A DNA stretch of 64,000 bases from Ideonella sp. WA131b (GTDB lineage Bacteria; Pseudomonadota; Gammaproteobacteria; Burkholderiales; Burkholderiaceae_C): NCBI GenBank assembly GCA_023657425.1, contig JAGTJW010000001.1, positions 1,240,001 to 1,304,000 of the forward strand, read 5' to 3'. Below, in pieces: positions 26,563 to 36,086 of the stretch (its first letter is position 1; each line of letters begins with the position of its first letter). Made by a program: the position numbers and the translations under genes. Under the pieces are notes generated by a model. It saw only the letters and a program-made list of their open reading frames with translations, was not told the DNA's origin and searched no databases.

Positions 26563-27489
26563 TCATTCTAGGAGTCGCTCCGTAGCCCTGCCGGCCGCGG
26601 CCTCGCGCCGCGCCGCCCAGATCGTGGCCGCGGTGATCAGCGCTCCCCCCAGCAGGGTGGTGGCCGTGGGCACGTCGGCAAAGAGGGCAAAACCCAGCAA
26701 GGCCGCCCACAGCAGCTCCAGGAACTTCAGCGACTGCGTGGCCGAGATGTCGGCGCCCCGGAAGCTGCGCGTCAGGCAGTAGTGGCCACCGCTGCCCAAG
26801 GCCCCGCACAGCAGGAAGCCGGCCCACTGCCAGGCCGTGGGCCACTGCCAGGTCCACAGGCCCATCGGCAGGCTGAACAGCGTGACGGTGAGCGCCTGCC
26901 AGAACACGATGACACCGGTGGACTCGCTGCGCGTGAGCACCTTGGTGATGAGGAAGGACGCCGCGAACACCGGGGCCGAGGCCAGCATCAACAGGTGCGC
27001 TGCGCCGCTGCCGCGCCCGTCGGCGGCGGCCACCAGCGCCGGCCCCAGCACCACCAGCACACCCGCGAAGCCGATGCCGGTGGCGGCCCAGCGCTCCCAG
27101 CGCATGGGCTCCTTGAGGAACCACCAGGCGCCGAGCATGATGAAGATCGGCGTGGTGAAGCCGATGGCCGTGGTGTCGGCCAGCGGGATGTGCGGCAGCG
27201 CCAGGAACCACAGCACCAGCCCCAGCGTGTGCACGGCGCCGCGCCACAGCTGGCCGGCGGGGCTCTGCGGCCGGTAGGCGGTCAGGCCGTGGCGCAGCAC
27301 CCAGGGCAGCAGCACGGCCAGCCCAAACAGGTAGCGCAGGAACTGCGTCTGCATGGGGTCCAGCTGCTGGGCCAGCAGGCGCATCAGCGCGTTGAGCACC
27401 GTGAAGACGACGCCAGCCGCGGCCGCCCACAGCAGTGCGCGCACCGCGGGTGGCTGGCCGCGCACGTGGCGCGCGAGGGCGGCGACCAT
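26563..27489 (-). CDS. EamA (DMT) family transporter
   Basis: A 308-residue inner-membrane protein with ten hydrophobic helices formed by two EamA repeats. Typical segments are PMQTQFLRYLFGLAVLLPWVL, HIPLADTTAIGFTTPIF and FLKEPMRWERWAATGIGFAGVLVVLG. The family exports metabolites; the substrate is unknown. Its start is five bases after the rsmI stop, so they are likely co-transcribed. Confidence 0.9.
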   Translation of the reverse strand: MVAALARHVRGQPPAVRALLWAAAAGVVFTVLNALMRLLAQQLDPMQTQFLRYLFGLAVLLPWVLRHGLTAYRPQSPAGQLWRGAVHTLGLVLWFLALPHIPLADTTAIGFTTPIFIMLGAWWFLKEPMRWERWAATGIGFAGVLVVLGPALVAAADGRGSGAAHLLMLASAPVFAASFLITKVLTRSESTGVIVFWQALTVTLFSLPMGLWTWQWPTAWQWAGFLLCGALGSGGHYCLTRSFRGADISATQSLKFLELLWAALLGFALFADVPTATTLLGGALITAATIWAARREAAAGRATERLLE

Positions 27490-27494
27490 GGCCC

Positions 27495-28427
27495 TCAGCC
27501 GGGCTCGGCCTCGCCGCGGCGGCGCAGCGCCTCGGCGTACAGGCGCTTGCGCGGCAGCCCGGTGATGCCGGCGGCCAACGCCGCGGCCTGCTTCAAGGGC
27601 AGCTCGGCCAGCAGGGTGTCGAGCACGTGCAGTGCGGCGGGCGGCAGCGCATCGGCCGGCCGCGCATCGGGCGGCAGCGCGTGCAGCACGAGCACGAACT
27701 CGCCGCGCTCGCCATGCGGCAGGGTCGCCAGGCGCGCTGGCCAGGCGCGGGCGGGCCCCGTGGCGATGCTCTCGAACTGCTTGGTCAGCTCGCGGGCCAC
27801 CGTCACCGTCCGCCCGGGTGCGGCCGCCGCCAGAGCGCCCAGCAGCGCGGCGATGCGGTGCGGTGCCTCGAACAGCACTTGCGTGTGCGGGTCGCCCACG
27901 GTGGCAGCCAAGGCGGCGTCGCGCTCGCTGCCCTTGGCCGGCAGGAAGCCCCTGAACACAAAGCCGTGGCCCAGCGCATCGCCGGCCACGCTGAGCGCTG
28001 CCAGCGCGCTGCTGGCGCCGGGCAGCGGCACCACCGGGTGGCCGGCGGCGGTGGCGGCGGCCACCACACGCGCGCCGGGGTCGCTGACGGCGGGCGTGCC
28101 GGCGTCGCTGAGGAGCGCCACGCGCTCACCCGCGGCCAGGCGCGCGAGCACGGCGCCGCTGGCCTCGGCCTCGTTGTGCGCGTGCAGCGCGATCAGCGCC
28201 AGGCCCGGTCGCTGCAGCCCGTAGGCCTGCAGCAGCGAGCCGGCCACGCGGGTGTCTTCACAGGCCACGGCGTCCACCAGCGTCAGCAGGTGCAGCGCGC
28301 GCAGCGTGATGTCGGCCAGGTTGCCGATGGGCGTGGCGACCACGTAGAGTGCGCCGTGCTCGTGGCGCTGCGAGCCGGCCAACAGGGCGGCCGCGGCGTG
28401 CAGCAGGGAGGGGTCGATGGCGGGCAA
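27495..28427 (-). CDS. rsmI: 16S rRNA (cytidine-1402-2'-O)-methyltransferase
   Basis: A 310-residue SAM-dependent tetrapyrrole-methylase-fold enzyme that modifies C1402 of 16S rRNA. Motifs: [58 protein letters not shown] and [11 protein letters not shown]. Length is slightly above the family average because of an N-terminal ~25 residues. It overlaps the divergent yraN by 11 bases, the usual rsmI/yraN neighbourhood. Confidence 0.95.
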   Translation of the reverse strand: MPAIDPSLLHAAAALLAGSQRHEHGALYVVATPIGNLADITLRALHLLTLVDAVACEDTRVAGSLLQAYGLQRPGLALIALHAHNEAEASGAVLARLAAGERVALLSDAGTPAVSDPGARVVAAATAAGHPVVPLPGASSALAALSVAGDALGHGFVFRGFLPAKGSERDAALAATVGDPHTQVLFEAPHRIAALLGALAAAAPGRTVTVARELTKQFESIATGPARAWPARLATLPHGERGEFVLVLHALPPDARPADALPPAALHVLDTLLAELPLKQAAALAAGITGLPRKRLYAEALRRRGEAEPG

Positions 28428-28794
28428 GACGGCGGCCGCGTTGCGCGGCGAAGAAGGCGAGGGCCGTGCGCTGCAATGGCTGCAGCAGCAGGGCCTCGTG
28501 CTCGTGCAGCGTCATTATCGAGTGGCGCGCGGCCCCGGCGCGCGGGCCGGTGAGATCGACCTCGTGATGCGCGAGCGCGACGGCACGCTGGTGTTCGTGG
28601 AGGTGCGCGCCCGTGCCGGCACCGGCCACGGCGGCGCGGCCGCCAGCGTGGACGCGGCCAAGCAGCGCAGCCTGGTGTACGCGGCACGGCACTTCCTGGC
28701 GCGGCTGCCGGGCCTGCCGCCCTGCCGCTTCGACGTGGTGGCCATCGACGGCGAGCGGCTGCAGTGGCTGAAGGGGGCCTTCGACGCCGGCTGA
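28417..28794 (+). CDS. yraN: UPF0102 family protein YraN
   Basis: A 125-residue protein with a predicted endonuclease-like fold. The core motifs are [39 protein letters not shown] (Glu-Ile-Asp ... Glu-Val-Arg in place of ExK) and [16 protein letters not shown]. Its role is unknown. It is divergent from rsmI and followed by diaA- and BON-type genes, the same order as in E. coli (yraL–yraN–diaA–yraP). Confidence 0.94.
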   Translation: MAGKTAAALRGEEGEGRALQWLQQQGLVLVQRHYRVARGPGARAGEIDLVMRERDGTLVFVEVRARAGTGHGGAAASVDAAKQRSLVYAARHFLARLPGLPPCRFDVVAIDGERLQWLKGAFDAG

Positions 28795-28827
28795 CGCGGA
28801 CCGGCAGGCCGGCGGAGCCCAAGGCCT

Positions 28828-29388
28828 ATGATCCCGCGCATGCTCGAGCAGCGCATCCAGCAGCACATCTTCGACAGCGCGGACCTTCAGGTCCGCTCGG
28901 CCGAGGTCCTGGCCCGCCCGGTGGCCGAGGCCGCGGGCGCTCTGCTGGCCGCGATCACCGCCGGTGGCAAGGTGCTGGTCGCCGGCAGCGGCGCCGGTGC
29001 CGGGCTGGCGCCCCATCTGGCGCGCTTGTTCACCGGCCGTTTCGAGCGCTCACGGCCGCCGCTGGCGGCGCTGGCGCTGGCCGCGCACCCGCCGCAGGCG
29101 GCGCAGGAGCTTCGTGCCCTGGGCCTGCCGGGCGACGTGCTGCTGTTCATCGACGACGCCGAGCGCGACGGCATCGCCGTCATCACCGCGGCTCAGGCCA
29201 AGGACATGACCATCGTCGTGCTGGCGGGCCGCAGCGCGCAGGCGTTCTCGGAACTTCTGGCCGAAACCGATGTCCTCGTGCCCTTGCCGCACGAGCGCGG
29301 CGCCCGCGTCACCGAATTGCAGCTGCTGGTGCTGCACTGCTTGTGCGACGCGGTCGATTTCCAGCTCATGGGAGACCCTGAATCGTGA
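28828..29388 (+). CDS. diaA: SIS-domain protein, DiaA/phosphoheptose isomerase-like
   Basis: A 186-residue SIS-fold protein. The sugar-phosphate loop KVLVAGSGAGAGLAPHLARLFTGRFERSRPPLAALAL (in part) and HERGARVTELQLLVLHCLCDAVD are the family signature. Position after yraN and before the BON lipoprotein matches DiaA, the DnaA-binding replication-initiation factor, rather than GmhA. Conserved Asn of the GNGG-type loop is replaced by SGAG, which argues against an active isomerase. An ATG 12 bases downstream is another possible start. Confidence 0.85.
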   Translation: MIPRMLEQRIQQHIFDSADLQVRSAEVLARPVAEAAGALLAAITAGGKVLVAGSGAGAGLAPHLARLFTGRFERSRPPLAALALAAHPPQAAQELRALGLPGDVLLFIDDAERDGIAVITAAQAKDMTIVVLAGRSAQAFSELLAETDVLVPLPHERGARVTELQLLVLHCLCDAVDFQLMGDPES

Positions 29389-30011
29389 TCTCGATCTTGC
29401 CCTGGCGGCCCGTGCTGGCCGTGACCGCTGCCGTGCTGATGTCGGGCTGCGCGCCGCTGCTCCTGGGCGGTGCCGTGGTGGGCGGCGGACTGGTGGCCAC
29501 CGACCGCCGCACCGCCGGCATCCAGCTCGAGGACCAGGGCATCGAGTTCCGCGCCGCGGCCCGCGTGCGCGAACTCGCCACCCTCGGGCAGATCAGCGTG
29601 AACAGCTACAACCGCGCCGTGCTCATCACTGGCGAGGTGCCCAGCGCGGCGGAGCGCACGCGCGTCGAAGAAGCGGTGGCCCGGGTCGAGAACGTGCGGG
29701 GTGTCGTCAACGAACTGGTCGTCGCGGGCAACAGCTCGCTGTCGTCGCGCTCGGCCGACACGGTGCTGGCCACCAAGGTCAAGGCCACGCTGATGGATGC
29801 CAAGGACCTGCAGTCCAACGCGTTCCGCGTGGTGGTGGAGCGCCGCGTGGTCTTCCTGATGGGCCGCGTCACCCCGCGCGAGGCCGAGCGCGGCGCGGAA
29901 CTGGCCAGCCGCGTCGGCGGCGTGGAGCGGGTGGTCAAGGTGTTCGAGATCGTGCCCGAAGCCGAGCTGGCTGCCCAGGGCGTGCCGGCGGGGCCGGCCA
30001 CCGGCCGCTGA
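29385..30011 (+). CDS. dolP: BON-domain lipoprotein, DolP (YraP)-like
   Basis: A 208-residue outer-membrane lipoprotein. GTG overlaps the diaA stop (GTGA). The lipobox is VLMSGCAP. Two BON domains follow: ISVNSYNRAVLITGEVPSAAERTRVEE and LQSNAFRVVVERRVVFLMGRVTPREAE, each ending in a V-x-x-V-V segment. DolP proteins support envelope integrity and bind anionic lipid at cell-division sites. Gene order supports the assignment. Confidence 0.92.
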   Translation: MISILPWRPVLAVTAAVLMSGCAPLLLGGAVVGGGLVATDRRTAGIQLEDQGIEFRAAARVRELATLGQISVNSYNRAVLITGEVPSAAERTRVEEAVARVENVRGVVNELVVAGNSSLSSRSADTVLATKVKATLMDAKDLQSNAFRVVVERRVVFLMGRVTPREAERGAELASRVGGVERVVKVFEIVPEAELAAQGVPAGPATGR

Positions 30012-30035
30012 TGCGCGGCGGCGCTGACGCGGGCT

Positions 30036-30929
30036 TCAGGCCGGCTTGAGCCGCGCGATCAGGCTGGAGGTGTCCCAGCGCTGCCCGCCGTGGGCCTGAA
30101 TCTCGGCGTAGAACTGGTCCACCAGCGCCGTCACCGGAAGCTGCGCGCCGTTGCGCCGGGCTTCGTCGAGCACGAGCCCGAGGTCCTTGCGCATCCAGTC
30201 CACCGCGAAGCCGAAGTCGAAGCGGCCCTCGAGCATGGTCTTGCCGCGGTGGTCCATCTGCCAGCTCTGGGCTGCGCCCTTGCCGATGACGTCGAGCACG
30301 GCGGGCATGTCCAGCCCGGCTCGCTGCCCGAAGGCCAGCGCCTCGGCCAGGCCCTGCACGAGTCCGGCGATGCAGACCTGGTTGACCATCTTCGCCAGCT
30401 GCCCCGAACCGCTGGCGCCCAGCAGCGTGCAGGCCCTCGCGTAGGCCATGACCACCGGCCGCGCGGATGCAAAGGGCTCGGCGTCGCCGCCGCACATGAC
30501 CGTGAGCACGCCGTTGACGGCGCCGGCCTGGCCGCCCGAGACGGGGGCGTCGATGAAGTGCAGGCCGCGCGCGCGGGCTTCGGCGTGCAGCACCCGCGCC
30601 ACCTCGGCCGAGGCCGTGGTGTGGTCGACGAAGACCGCACCCGGTTGCATGCCGGCGAAGGCGCCGTCGGGCCCCAGGGTCACGCTCTTGAGGTCGTCGT
30701 CGTTGCCCACGCAGGCGCAGACGAGGTCGGCGCCGGCCGCGGCCTCGCGCGGGGTCGGTGCGTGGGCGCCGCCGTGTTCGGCGACCCAGGCCTCCGACCG
30801 GGCGGCGGTGCGGTTGTAGACGGTGACGTCATGGCCGGCCCTGACCAGGTGTCCGGCCATCGGATGGCCCATGACACCCAGGCCCAGGAAGGCGACGCGG
30901 CGGGAGGCAGCGCTGGCGGGTTGGTTCAT
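30036..30929 (-). CDS. NAD(P)-dependent 3-hydroxyacid dehydrogenase family (GarR/MmsB-like)
   Basis: A 297-residue beta-hydroxyacid dehydrogenase. The Rossmann motif VAFLGLGVMGHPMAGHLVRAG is at residues 12–32, the substrate signature FIDAPVSGGQAGAVNGVLTVMCGG near 120, and the catalytic Lys in GSGQLAKMVNQ near 172. It probably oxidises 3-hydroxyisobutyrate or reduces tartronate semialdehyde, and the substrate is unclear. Its ATG overlaps the DUF502 stop (ATGA). Confidence 0.9.
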   Translation of the reverse strand: MNQPASAASRRVAFLGLGVMGHPMAGHLVRAGHDVTVYNRTAARSEAWVAEHGGAHAPTPREAAAGADLVCACVGNDDDLKSVTLGPDGAFAGMQPGAVFVDHTTASAEVARVLHAEARARGLHFIDAPVSGGQAGAVNGVLTVMCGGDAEPFASARPVVMAYARACTLLGASGSGQLAKMVNQVCIAGLVQGLAEALAFGQRAGLDMPAVLDVIGKGAAQSWQMDHRGKTMLEGRFDFGFAVDWMRKDLGLVLDEARRNGAQLPVTALVDQFYAEIQAHGGQRWDTSSLIARLKPA

Positions 30930-31600
30930 GGCGCGATGCTGCCACGCTCCGGCGCCGCCGGCAGGTGCTGCGGTGCCGTCACGCCCATGCTGACGTACAG
31001 CGCCGTCACGGCCTCGACGCTGAGCTCGGCCCGCACCACCCACTCCTCGGGCACGAACATCAGTCCGCCCCCAACCGGCACGGGCGCCGTCGGCACCATC
31101 ACCGGCAGGCAGCGACGGCCGTCCACGCGCACCGGCTCGGCCGTGGTCTGCAGCGCCAGCACCACGCAGCCCGGTGTGGCGCGGCCGCCGAAGCTCACCC
31201 ACACGGGCTGCATGGCGCCCGCGCCGTCCTCGTCGCGCTGCGACAGCAGCGACACGAAACGCTGCACGAGGTCGTAGACGTTGCGCACCAGCGGGATGCG
31301 CCGGACCACCGCGTCGACGACGCTGGCCATGCCGCGCTGCAAGCCCAGCTCCACGAGCAGGCCCAGCAGCAGGATGGCGCCGATGATGATGCCCACCCCG
31401 ACGGCATAGCCGACGATCTCGGAGCCCGTGACGCCCAGGCCAATGCCGCCGAGCAACTCGCCGAAGGCGCTGCGCGGCCCCACCCACTGCAGCAGCAGGC
31501 TGATGGCCCAGGCGAACACCGCCACCGTGGCGGCCAGCGGCAGCGCCGCCAGCAACCCCGTGACGAAGAGGCGCAGCAGATGACGCGTGGCGCGCGTCAC
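30926..31600 (-). CDS. DUF502 family membrane protein
   Basis: A 224-residue inner-membrane protein with two hydrophobic helices (LFVTGLLAALPLAATVAVFAW and IVGYAVGVGIIIGAILLLGLL) and a soluble C-terminal part. The conserved RIPLVRNVYDLVQ and FVPEEWVVRAELSVEAVTALYVSMG identify DUF502. Function unknown. It overlaps pilU upstream and the dehydrogenase downstream by four bases each. Confidence 0.9.
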   Translation of the reverse strand: MTRATRHLLRLFVTGLLAALPLAATVAVFAWAISLLLQWVGPRSAFGELLGGIGLGVTGSEIVGYAVGVGIIIGAILLLGLLVELGLQRGMASVVDAVVRRIPLVRNVYDLVQRFVSLLSQRDEDGAGAMQPVWVSFGGRATPGCVVLALQTTAEPVRVDGRRCLPVMVPTAPVPVGGGLMFVPEEWVVRAELSVEAVTALYVSMGVTAPQHLPAAPERGSIAP

Positions 31601-32733
31601 AAGACCTTCAGGTGTTCGGTGCCGACCGCGAGATCGACGCTGCGCGCGCGCGCACTCTGCAGCTTGATCTGCAGCCGCAGGTCGTTCACCGAATCGGCAT
31701 GGCGCAGCGCGTCCTCGTAGCGGATGTGCCGGCTTTCGTAGAGGTCGAAGAGGCTCTGGTCGAAAGTCTGCATGCCGAGCTCTCGGCTGCGCTTCATGAG
31801 CTCCTTGATCTCGGCCGTCTCGCCCTTGAAGATGAGCTTGCCCACCAGCGGCGTGTTGAGCAGGATCTCGACCGCCGCGACGCGGCCGCGGCCGGCCTCG
31901 CGCGGCAACAGGCGCTGGCTGATCATGGCCTTCAGGTTGAGCGACAGGTCCATCAGCAGCTGCTGGCGCCGCTCATCCGGAAAGAAGTTGATGATGCGGT
32001 CGAGCGCCTGGTTGGCGCTGTTGGCATGCAGCGTGGCCAGGCACAGGTGGCCCGTCTCGGCGAAGGCGACCGCGTGCTCCATGGACTCGCGGTCGCGGAT
32101 CTCACCCATCAGGATGACGTCGGGTGCCTGGCGCAGCGCGTTCTTCAGCGCCGCCTCCCAGCTGTCGGTGTCGATGCCGAGCTCGCGCTGCGTGACGATG
32201 CAGTTCTTGTGCGGGTGCACAAACTCCACCGGGTCCTCGACCGTGATGATGTGGCCGTGGCTGTTCTCGTTGCGGTGGTCGACGATGGCGGCCAGCGAGG
32301 TGCTCTTGCCGCTGCCCGTGGCACCGACGAAGATGACCAGGCCGCGCTGGGTCATTGCCACGTCCTTGAGGACCGCTGGCAGGCCGAGGCCGTCGATCGT
32401 GGGCGGCGCGGCCGGGATCGTGCGGAACACCAGGCCCACCTGGCCCTGCTGCACGAAGGCGTTGACGCGGAAGCGCCCCAAGCCCTGCAGGCTGACGGCG
32501 AAGTTGCACTCCCGCGTGCGCTCGAACTCGGCCGTTTGCCTGTCGTTCATGACCGCGCGAGCCAGCGCCAGCGTGTGCTGGCCGCTCAGCGGCTGCGGGC
32601 TGACCTTGGCGACCTTGCCGTCGACCTTGATGGCCGGTGGGAAGTCGACCGTGAGGAAGAGATCGGAGCCGCCGCGGCTGACCATCAGCCGCAGCAGATC
32701 GTTCACGAACTTCGATGCCTGGTCACGTTCCAT
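31597..32733 (-). CDS. pilU: Twitching-motility ATPase PilU
   Basis: A 378-residue type IV pilus retraction ATPase of the PilT/PilU family. It shows VGATGSGKSTSLAAI (Walker A), the Asp box, the Walker B region APDVILMGEIRDRESMEHA, and the His box LCLATLHANSANQA, which is PilU-like. The ATG at 32733 is preferred; the longer frame adds only Ser/Gly-rich sequence. It is 99 bases after pilT in the same direction. Confidence 0.95.
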   Translation of the reverse strand: MERDQASKFVNDLLRLMVSRGGSDLFLTVDFPPAIKVDGKVAKVSPQPLSGQHTLALARAVMNDRQTAEFERTRECNFAVSLQGLGRFRVNAFVQQGQVGLVFRTIPAAPPTIDGLGLPAVLKDVAMTQRGLVIFVGATGSGKSTSLAAIVDHRNENSHGHIITVEDPVEFVHPHKNCIVTQRELGIDTDSWEAALKNALRQAPDVILMGEIRDRESMEHAVAFAETGHLCLATLHANSANQALDRIINFFPDERRQQLLMDLSLNLKAMISQRLLPREAGRGRVAAVEILLNTPLVGKLIFKGETAEIKELMKRSRELGMQTFDQSLFDLYESRHIRYEDALRHADSVNDLRLQIKLQSARARSVDLAVGTEHLKVL

Positions 32734-32832
32734 CACAGGCCCCCAGGCTGCGCTCGGCGCCCCCGAGGCGGCTCGAACCGGGCCGGGAGACCAGGATCCG
32801 GTTCGGCCTCTCGATTGCACGCGGCAGGGCGG

Positions 32833-33876
32833 TCATCCTGGGAAGTTTTCGGGGATCTTGGCTTTGCTGCGCGCTTCGGCCGGGCTGATGAGGTTGCGGC
32901 GCACGAGGTCGGCCAGATTCTGGTCCAGCGTCTGCATCCCCAGGTTCTGGCCGGTCTGGATGGCGCTGTACATCTGGGCGATCTTGTTCTCGCGGATCAG
33001 GTTCTTGATGGCGCTCGTGCCCAGCATGATCTCGTGCGCCGCGACCCGGCCCGAGTCGTCCTTGAGCTTGCACAGCGCCTGCGAGATCACCGCCACGAGC
33101 GACTCGGACAGCATCGAACGCACCATCTCCTTCTCGGCCACCGGGAACACGTCGACGATGCGGTCGACGGTCTTGGCGGCGCTGCTGGTGTGCAGCGTGC
33201 CGAACACCAGGTGGCCGGTCTCCGCAGCCGTGAGCGCCAGGCGGATGGTTTCGAGGTCGCGCAACTCACCCACGAGGATGACGTCGGGGTCCTCGCGCAG
33301 CGCACTGCGCAGCGCGTTGCCGAAGCTCAGCGTGTGCGGACCCAGCTCGCGCTGATTGACGAGGCACTTCTTGCTCTCGTGCACGAACTCGATCGGGTCT
33401 TCCACCGTGAGCACGTGCCCGTACCGGTGCTCGTTGAGGTGGTTCACCATGGCCGCCAGCGTGGTGCTCTTGCCCGAGCCGGTGGGACCGGTGACGAGCA
33501 CCAGCCCGCGCGGCCTGAGCGCCAGCTCGGCAAAAACCTTGGGTGTGCCCAGTTCCTCGAGCGTGAGGATCTTGCTCGGGATGCTGCGGAACACCGCGCC
33601 GGCGCCGCGGTTCTGGTTGAAGGCGTTGACGCGGAAGCGCGCCAGGCCCTGGATCTCGAAAGAGAAGTCGCACTCCAGCGTGCCCTCGTAGTGCTTGCGC
33701 TGGGCATCGTTCATGATGTCGTAGACCATCGCATGGACCTGCTGGTGCTCCAGCGGCTCCACGTTGATGCGGCGCACGTCGCCGTGCACGCGGATCATCG
33801 GCGGCAGCCCGGCCGACAAGTGCAAGTCCGAGGCCATGTTCTTGACGGCAAAGGCCAGCAACTGGGTGATGTCCAT
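32833..33876 (-). CDS. pilT: Type IV pilus retraction ATPase PilT
   Basis: A 347-residue hexameric ATPase that powers pilus retraction. It begins MDITQLLAFAVKNMASDLHLSAG, the standard PilT N-terminus. Walker A is VTGPTGSGKSTTLAAM, Walker B ILVGELRDLETI, and the His box FGTLHTSSAAKTVDRI. AIRNLI-type PilT C-terminal motif appears as AIKNLIRENK. Divergent from yggS, the usual pilT neighbour. Confidence 0.97.
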   Translation of the reverse strand: MDITQLLAFAVKNMASDLHLSAGLPPMIRVHGDVRRINVEPLEHQQVHAMVYDIMNDAQRKHYEGTLECDFSFEIQGLARFRVNAFNQNRGAGAVFRSIPSKILTLEELGTPKVFAELALRPRGLVLVTGPTGSGKSTTLAAMVNHLNEHRYGHVLTVEDPIEFVHESKKCLVNQRELGPHTLSFGNALRSALREDPDVILVGELRDLETIRLALTAAETGHLVFGTLHTSSAAKTVDRIVDVFPVAEKEMVRSMLSESLVAVISQALCKLKDDSGRVAAHEIMLGTSAIKNLIRENKIAQMYSAIQTGQNLGMQTLDQNLADLVRRNLISPAEARSKAKIPENFPG

Positions 33877-33936
33877 GCGACGAAGGGCCGGGCGACGGCG
33901 GGGGCTGTCGGCGCGGCAGAGTAGGCTCGGGGCATT

Positions 33937-34629
33937 ATGGAGAGCATCGGAAGCCGACTGCAAGCCGTGAAGGATCGCATCGCCGCTGCCTGCGAGAGCG
34001 CGGGCCGCGATGCCAAATACGTCACGTTGTTGGCCGTGAGCAAGACCTTCGGCCCCGAAAGGGTGCGCGAGGCGCATTCGGCCGGCCAGGTGGCCTTCGG
34101 CGAGAACTACGTGCAGGAGGCCCTGGTCAAGATGGGCGCGCTGGCCGACCTGAGGGCCCGGCTGGAGTGGCACTTCATCGGCCCGCTGCAGAGCAACAAG
34201 ACGCGCCCGGTGGCCGAGCTCTTCGACTGGGTGCACTCGGTAGAACGCTTCAAGATCGCGCAGCGCCTGGCGGAGCAGCGGCCGGCGGGGCTGCCGCCGC
34301 TGAACCTGTGTCTGCAAGTGAACGTCAGCGGCGAAGCCAGCAAGAGCGGTGTCCCACCCGACGATCTGCCTGCCCTGGCCGCTGCGGTCGCGGCGTTGCC
34401 GCCTGCCCGGGTGCGCTTGGTGGGGCTGATGAGCATCCCCGAGCCCACGTCCGATGCCGCGGCGCAGCGTGCGGCGCACCGCCGGCTGCGCGCGCTGCGC
34501 GACGCGCTGCGCGAGCGCGGTCTGGATCTGCCGACCTTGAGCATGGGCATGAGTACCGACCTGGAGGCCGCCATCGCCGAGGGCAGCACGCTCGTGCGGG
34601 TCGGCACGGCGATCTTCGGCGCACGCTGA
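33937..34629 (+). CDS. yggS: YggS/PROSC family PLP-homeostasis protein
   Basis: A 230-residue PLP-binding TIM-barrel protein of the alanine-racemase N-terminal fold. The PLP Lys lies in LLAVSKTFGPE, and FGENYVQEALVK, WHFIGPLQSNKTRPVAE, LQVNVSGEASKSG and LSMGMSTDLEAAIAEGSTLVRVGTAIFG are hallmarks. It regulates free PLP levels. Divergent from pilT. Confidence 0.96.
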   Translation: MESIGSRLQAVKDRIAAACESAGRDAKYVTLLAVSKTFGPERVREAHSAGQVAFGENYVQEALVKMGALADLRARLEWHFIGPLQSNKTRPVAELFDWVHSVERFKIAQRLAEQRPAGLPPLNLCLQVNVSGEASKSGVPPDDLPALAAAVAALPPARVRLVGLMSIPEPTSDAAAQRAAHRRLRALRDALRERGLDLPTLSMGMSTDLEAAIAEGSTLVRVGTAIFGAR

Positions 34630-34664
34630 AGGCCGCAGCCGGCCGCGGCCGGGCGGCTGCTTCA

Positions 34665-35552
34665 TCAGCGCCGTGCGCGGTTCATCACCACCATGCCGGC
34701 CACCGCCAGTGCGCCGCCCACCAGCAGCGAGGCCTGCAGCGGCTCGTCCAGCAGCAGGGTGGAACTGGCGACGCCGAACACCGGCACCAGGCTGATGTAG
34801 GCCGCGGCACCGCCCGCGCCCAATGCGGCCACGCCATCGAAGTACCAGGCGTAGGCCAGCACCGTGGCCCCGGCCGCCAGGAACAGCATCGCTGCCCACA
34901 CCGCTGCCGATGCCTGCAGGGGCGCCGCCAGCCCGGCCGGGCCCTCGACCACGAACGCGGCACCAAACAGCAGCGCCGTGCCTGCCGTGGCGGTGACGGT
35001 GGTGGTGGTGAGCGTGTCGATGCCGGCGAGCAGCCGCCGGCCCATCAGCGTGTAGCCCACCCAGCAGGCTACGCAGCCCAGCAGCAGCCACTCACCCAGG
35101 CCGAGCGCCCCGTCGAACAGCCGCCAGGGCTCGCCCTTCGTGAGCACCGTGGTCGCACCGAGCACGGCCAGCGCCATGCCCAGGCCGATGCGGGCGTTCA
35201 AGCGCTCGCCGAACAACCACGCCGCGATCAGCGTCGTGAACACCGGGTTGACCGTGACGATCAGCGCCGCGCGGCTGGCCGGCACGTGCTGCAGGCCCCA
35301 CATGAAAAAGGCGGTGTAGCCGAACACGCCCACACCGCCGGCGGCGGCCAGGCCCAGCCACTGTCGGCGCGACAACGCCGCCAGCGGTGCCCAGCCGCGC
35401 CGCGCCAGCCGCCACCACAACGCAAACAACAGCAGCGCCAGCGCGAAACGCCAGGCCCCGCCGGTCAGTGGCGGCAGCGCCTGTGCCAGCACGCGCCCGG
35501 CCGGCCACGAGGCACCCCACAGCACCGCCATGCCCAGCAGCTTGAGGTGCAC
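34665..35552 (-). CDS. EamA (DMT) family transporter
   Basis: A roughly 295-residue inner-membrane transporter with ten helices in two EamA repeats (LKLLGMAVLWGASWPAGRVLA at the first; AALIVTVNPVFTTLIAAWLFGERLNARIGLGM at the end of repeat one). Substrate unknown. The GTG at 35552 is chosen because the frame upstream runs into the uspA gene. It falls inside a 24-bp palindrome, so the start is uncertain. Convergent with yggS, with a GC-rich hairpin-like gap between. Confidence 0.88.
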   Translation of the reverse strand: MHLKLLGMAVLWGASWPAGRVLAQALPPLTGGAWRFALALLLFALWWRLARRGWAPLAALSRRQWLGLAAAGGVGVFGYTAFFMWGLQHVPASRAALIVTVNPVFTTLIAAWLFGERLNARIGLGMALAVLGATTVLTKGEPWRLFDGALGLGEWLLLGCVACWVGYTLMGRRLLAGIDTLTTTTVTATAGTALLFGAAFVVEGPAGLAAPLQASAAVWAAMLFLAAGATVLAYAWYFDGVAALGAGGAAAYISLVPVFGVASSTLLLDEPLQASLLVGGALAVAGMVVMNRARR

Positions 35553-35572
35553 GCCGGCCGCGGCCGGCGTGC
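35549..35572. repeat. 24-bp perfect palindrome between uspA and the EamA gene
   Basis: The sequence GCACGCCGGCCG and its exact reverse complement abut with no loop. It covers the putative GTG start of the EamA transporter and ends 10 bases from the uspA stop. It may be a rho-independent-like stem without a T tract or a structured ribosome-binding region. Confidence 0.7.
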
Positions 35573-35581
35573 GCCGCGCGT

Positions 35582-36004
35582 TCAGCGGATCAGCAGCACC
35601 GGCGTGCTGCACTGCGCCAGCACCTTGGTGGCCACCGAGCCGAGCACCAGGTTCTTCAGCGTGCCGTGGCCGTGCGAGCCCATCATCACGAGGTCGAACC
35701 TGCCCTTGGTGGCGGTGTCGGCGATGAGGTCTGCGGCCGGGCCTACCTTGCCCACGAAGTCGGCCTTGATGCCCTGCTTGCCAAAGAAGCTGCGGATGGG
35801 CTTCAACACCTTGTCGGCACTGTCGTCGTAGTAGCCCTTGAGCGTGGTCTTGTCGATCACCGCCGCGGCGCGCGGCGGCACGGCGGGCACGGCGGTGATC
35901 ACGGTGTAGTCGTGCTGGGCACCGAGCCAGTCGTCGTGGGCCGCCAGATAGGCCAGCATCTTCTTGGTGAACGAGCTGCCGTCGGCGGCGACAAGGATCT
36001 TCAT
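35582..36004 (-). CDS. Universal stress protein (UspA family)
   Basis: A 140-residue single UspA domain. It starts MKILVAADGSSFTKKML and ends with the ATP-binding signature MMGSHGHGTLKNLVLGSVATKVLAQCSTPVLLI (in part), containing the G-x2-G-x9-G-S pattern. It should bind ATP and act in stress. An 82-base gap separates it from the phosphoesterase gene. Confidence 0.95.
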   Translation of the reverse strand: MKILVAADGSSFTKKMLAYLAAHDDWLGAQHDYTVITAVPAVPPRAAAVIDKTTLKGYYDDSADKVLKPIRSFFGKQGIKADFVGKVGPAADLIADTATKGRFDLVMMGSHGHGTLKNLVLGSVATKVLAQCSTPVLLIR

Positions 36005-36086
36005 GGCGTGCTACTCCTGCAGCGGATGCGGTGGGGTCGTCGCAGCGAGTGTCTCACCGACGTGGAGCGCAGCGGCTTGACCCTGC

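Noticed and set aside
31612..33924. 770-residue plus-strand frame over pilU and pilT
   Set aside because: Antisense shadow; PilT and PilU motifs are intact on the minus strand.
34630..34664. Terminator between convergent yggS and the EamA gene
   Set aside because: GC-rich hairpin potential exists but there is no T tract on either strand, so I do not call it.
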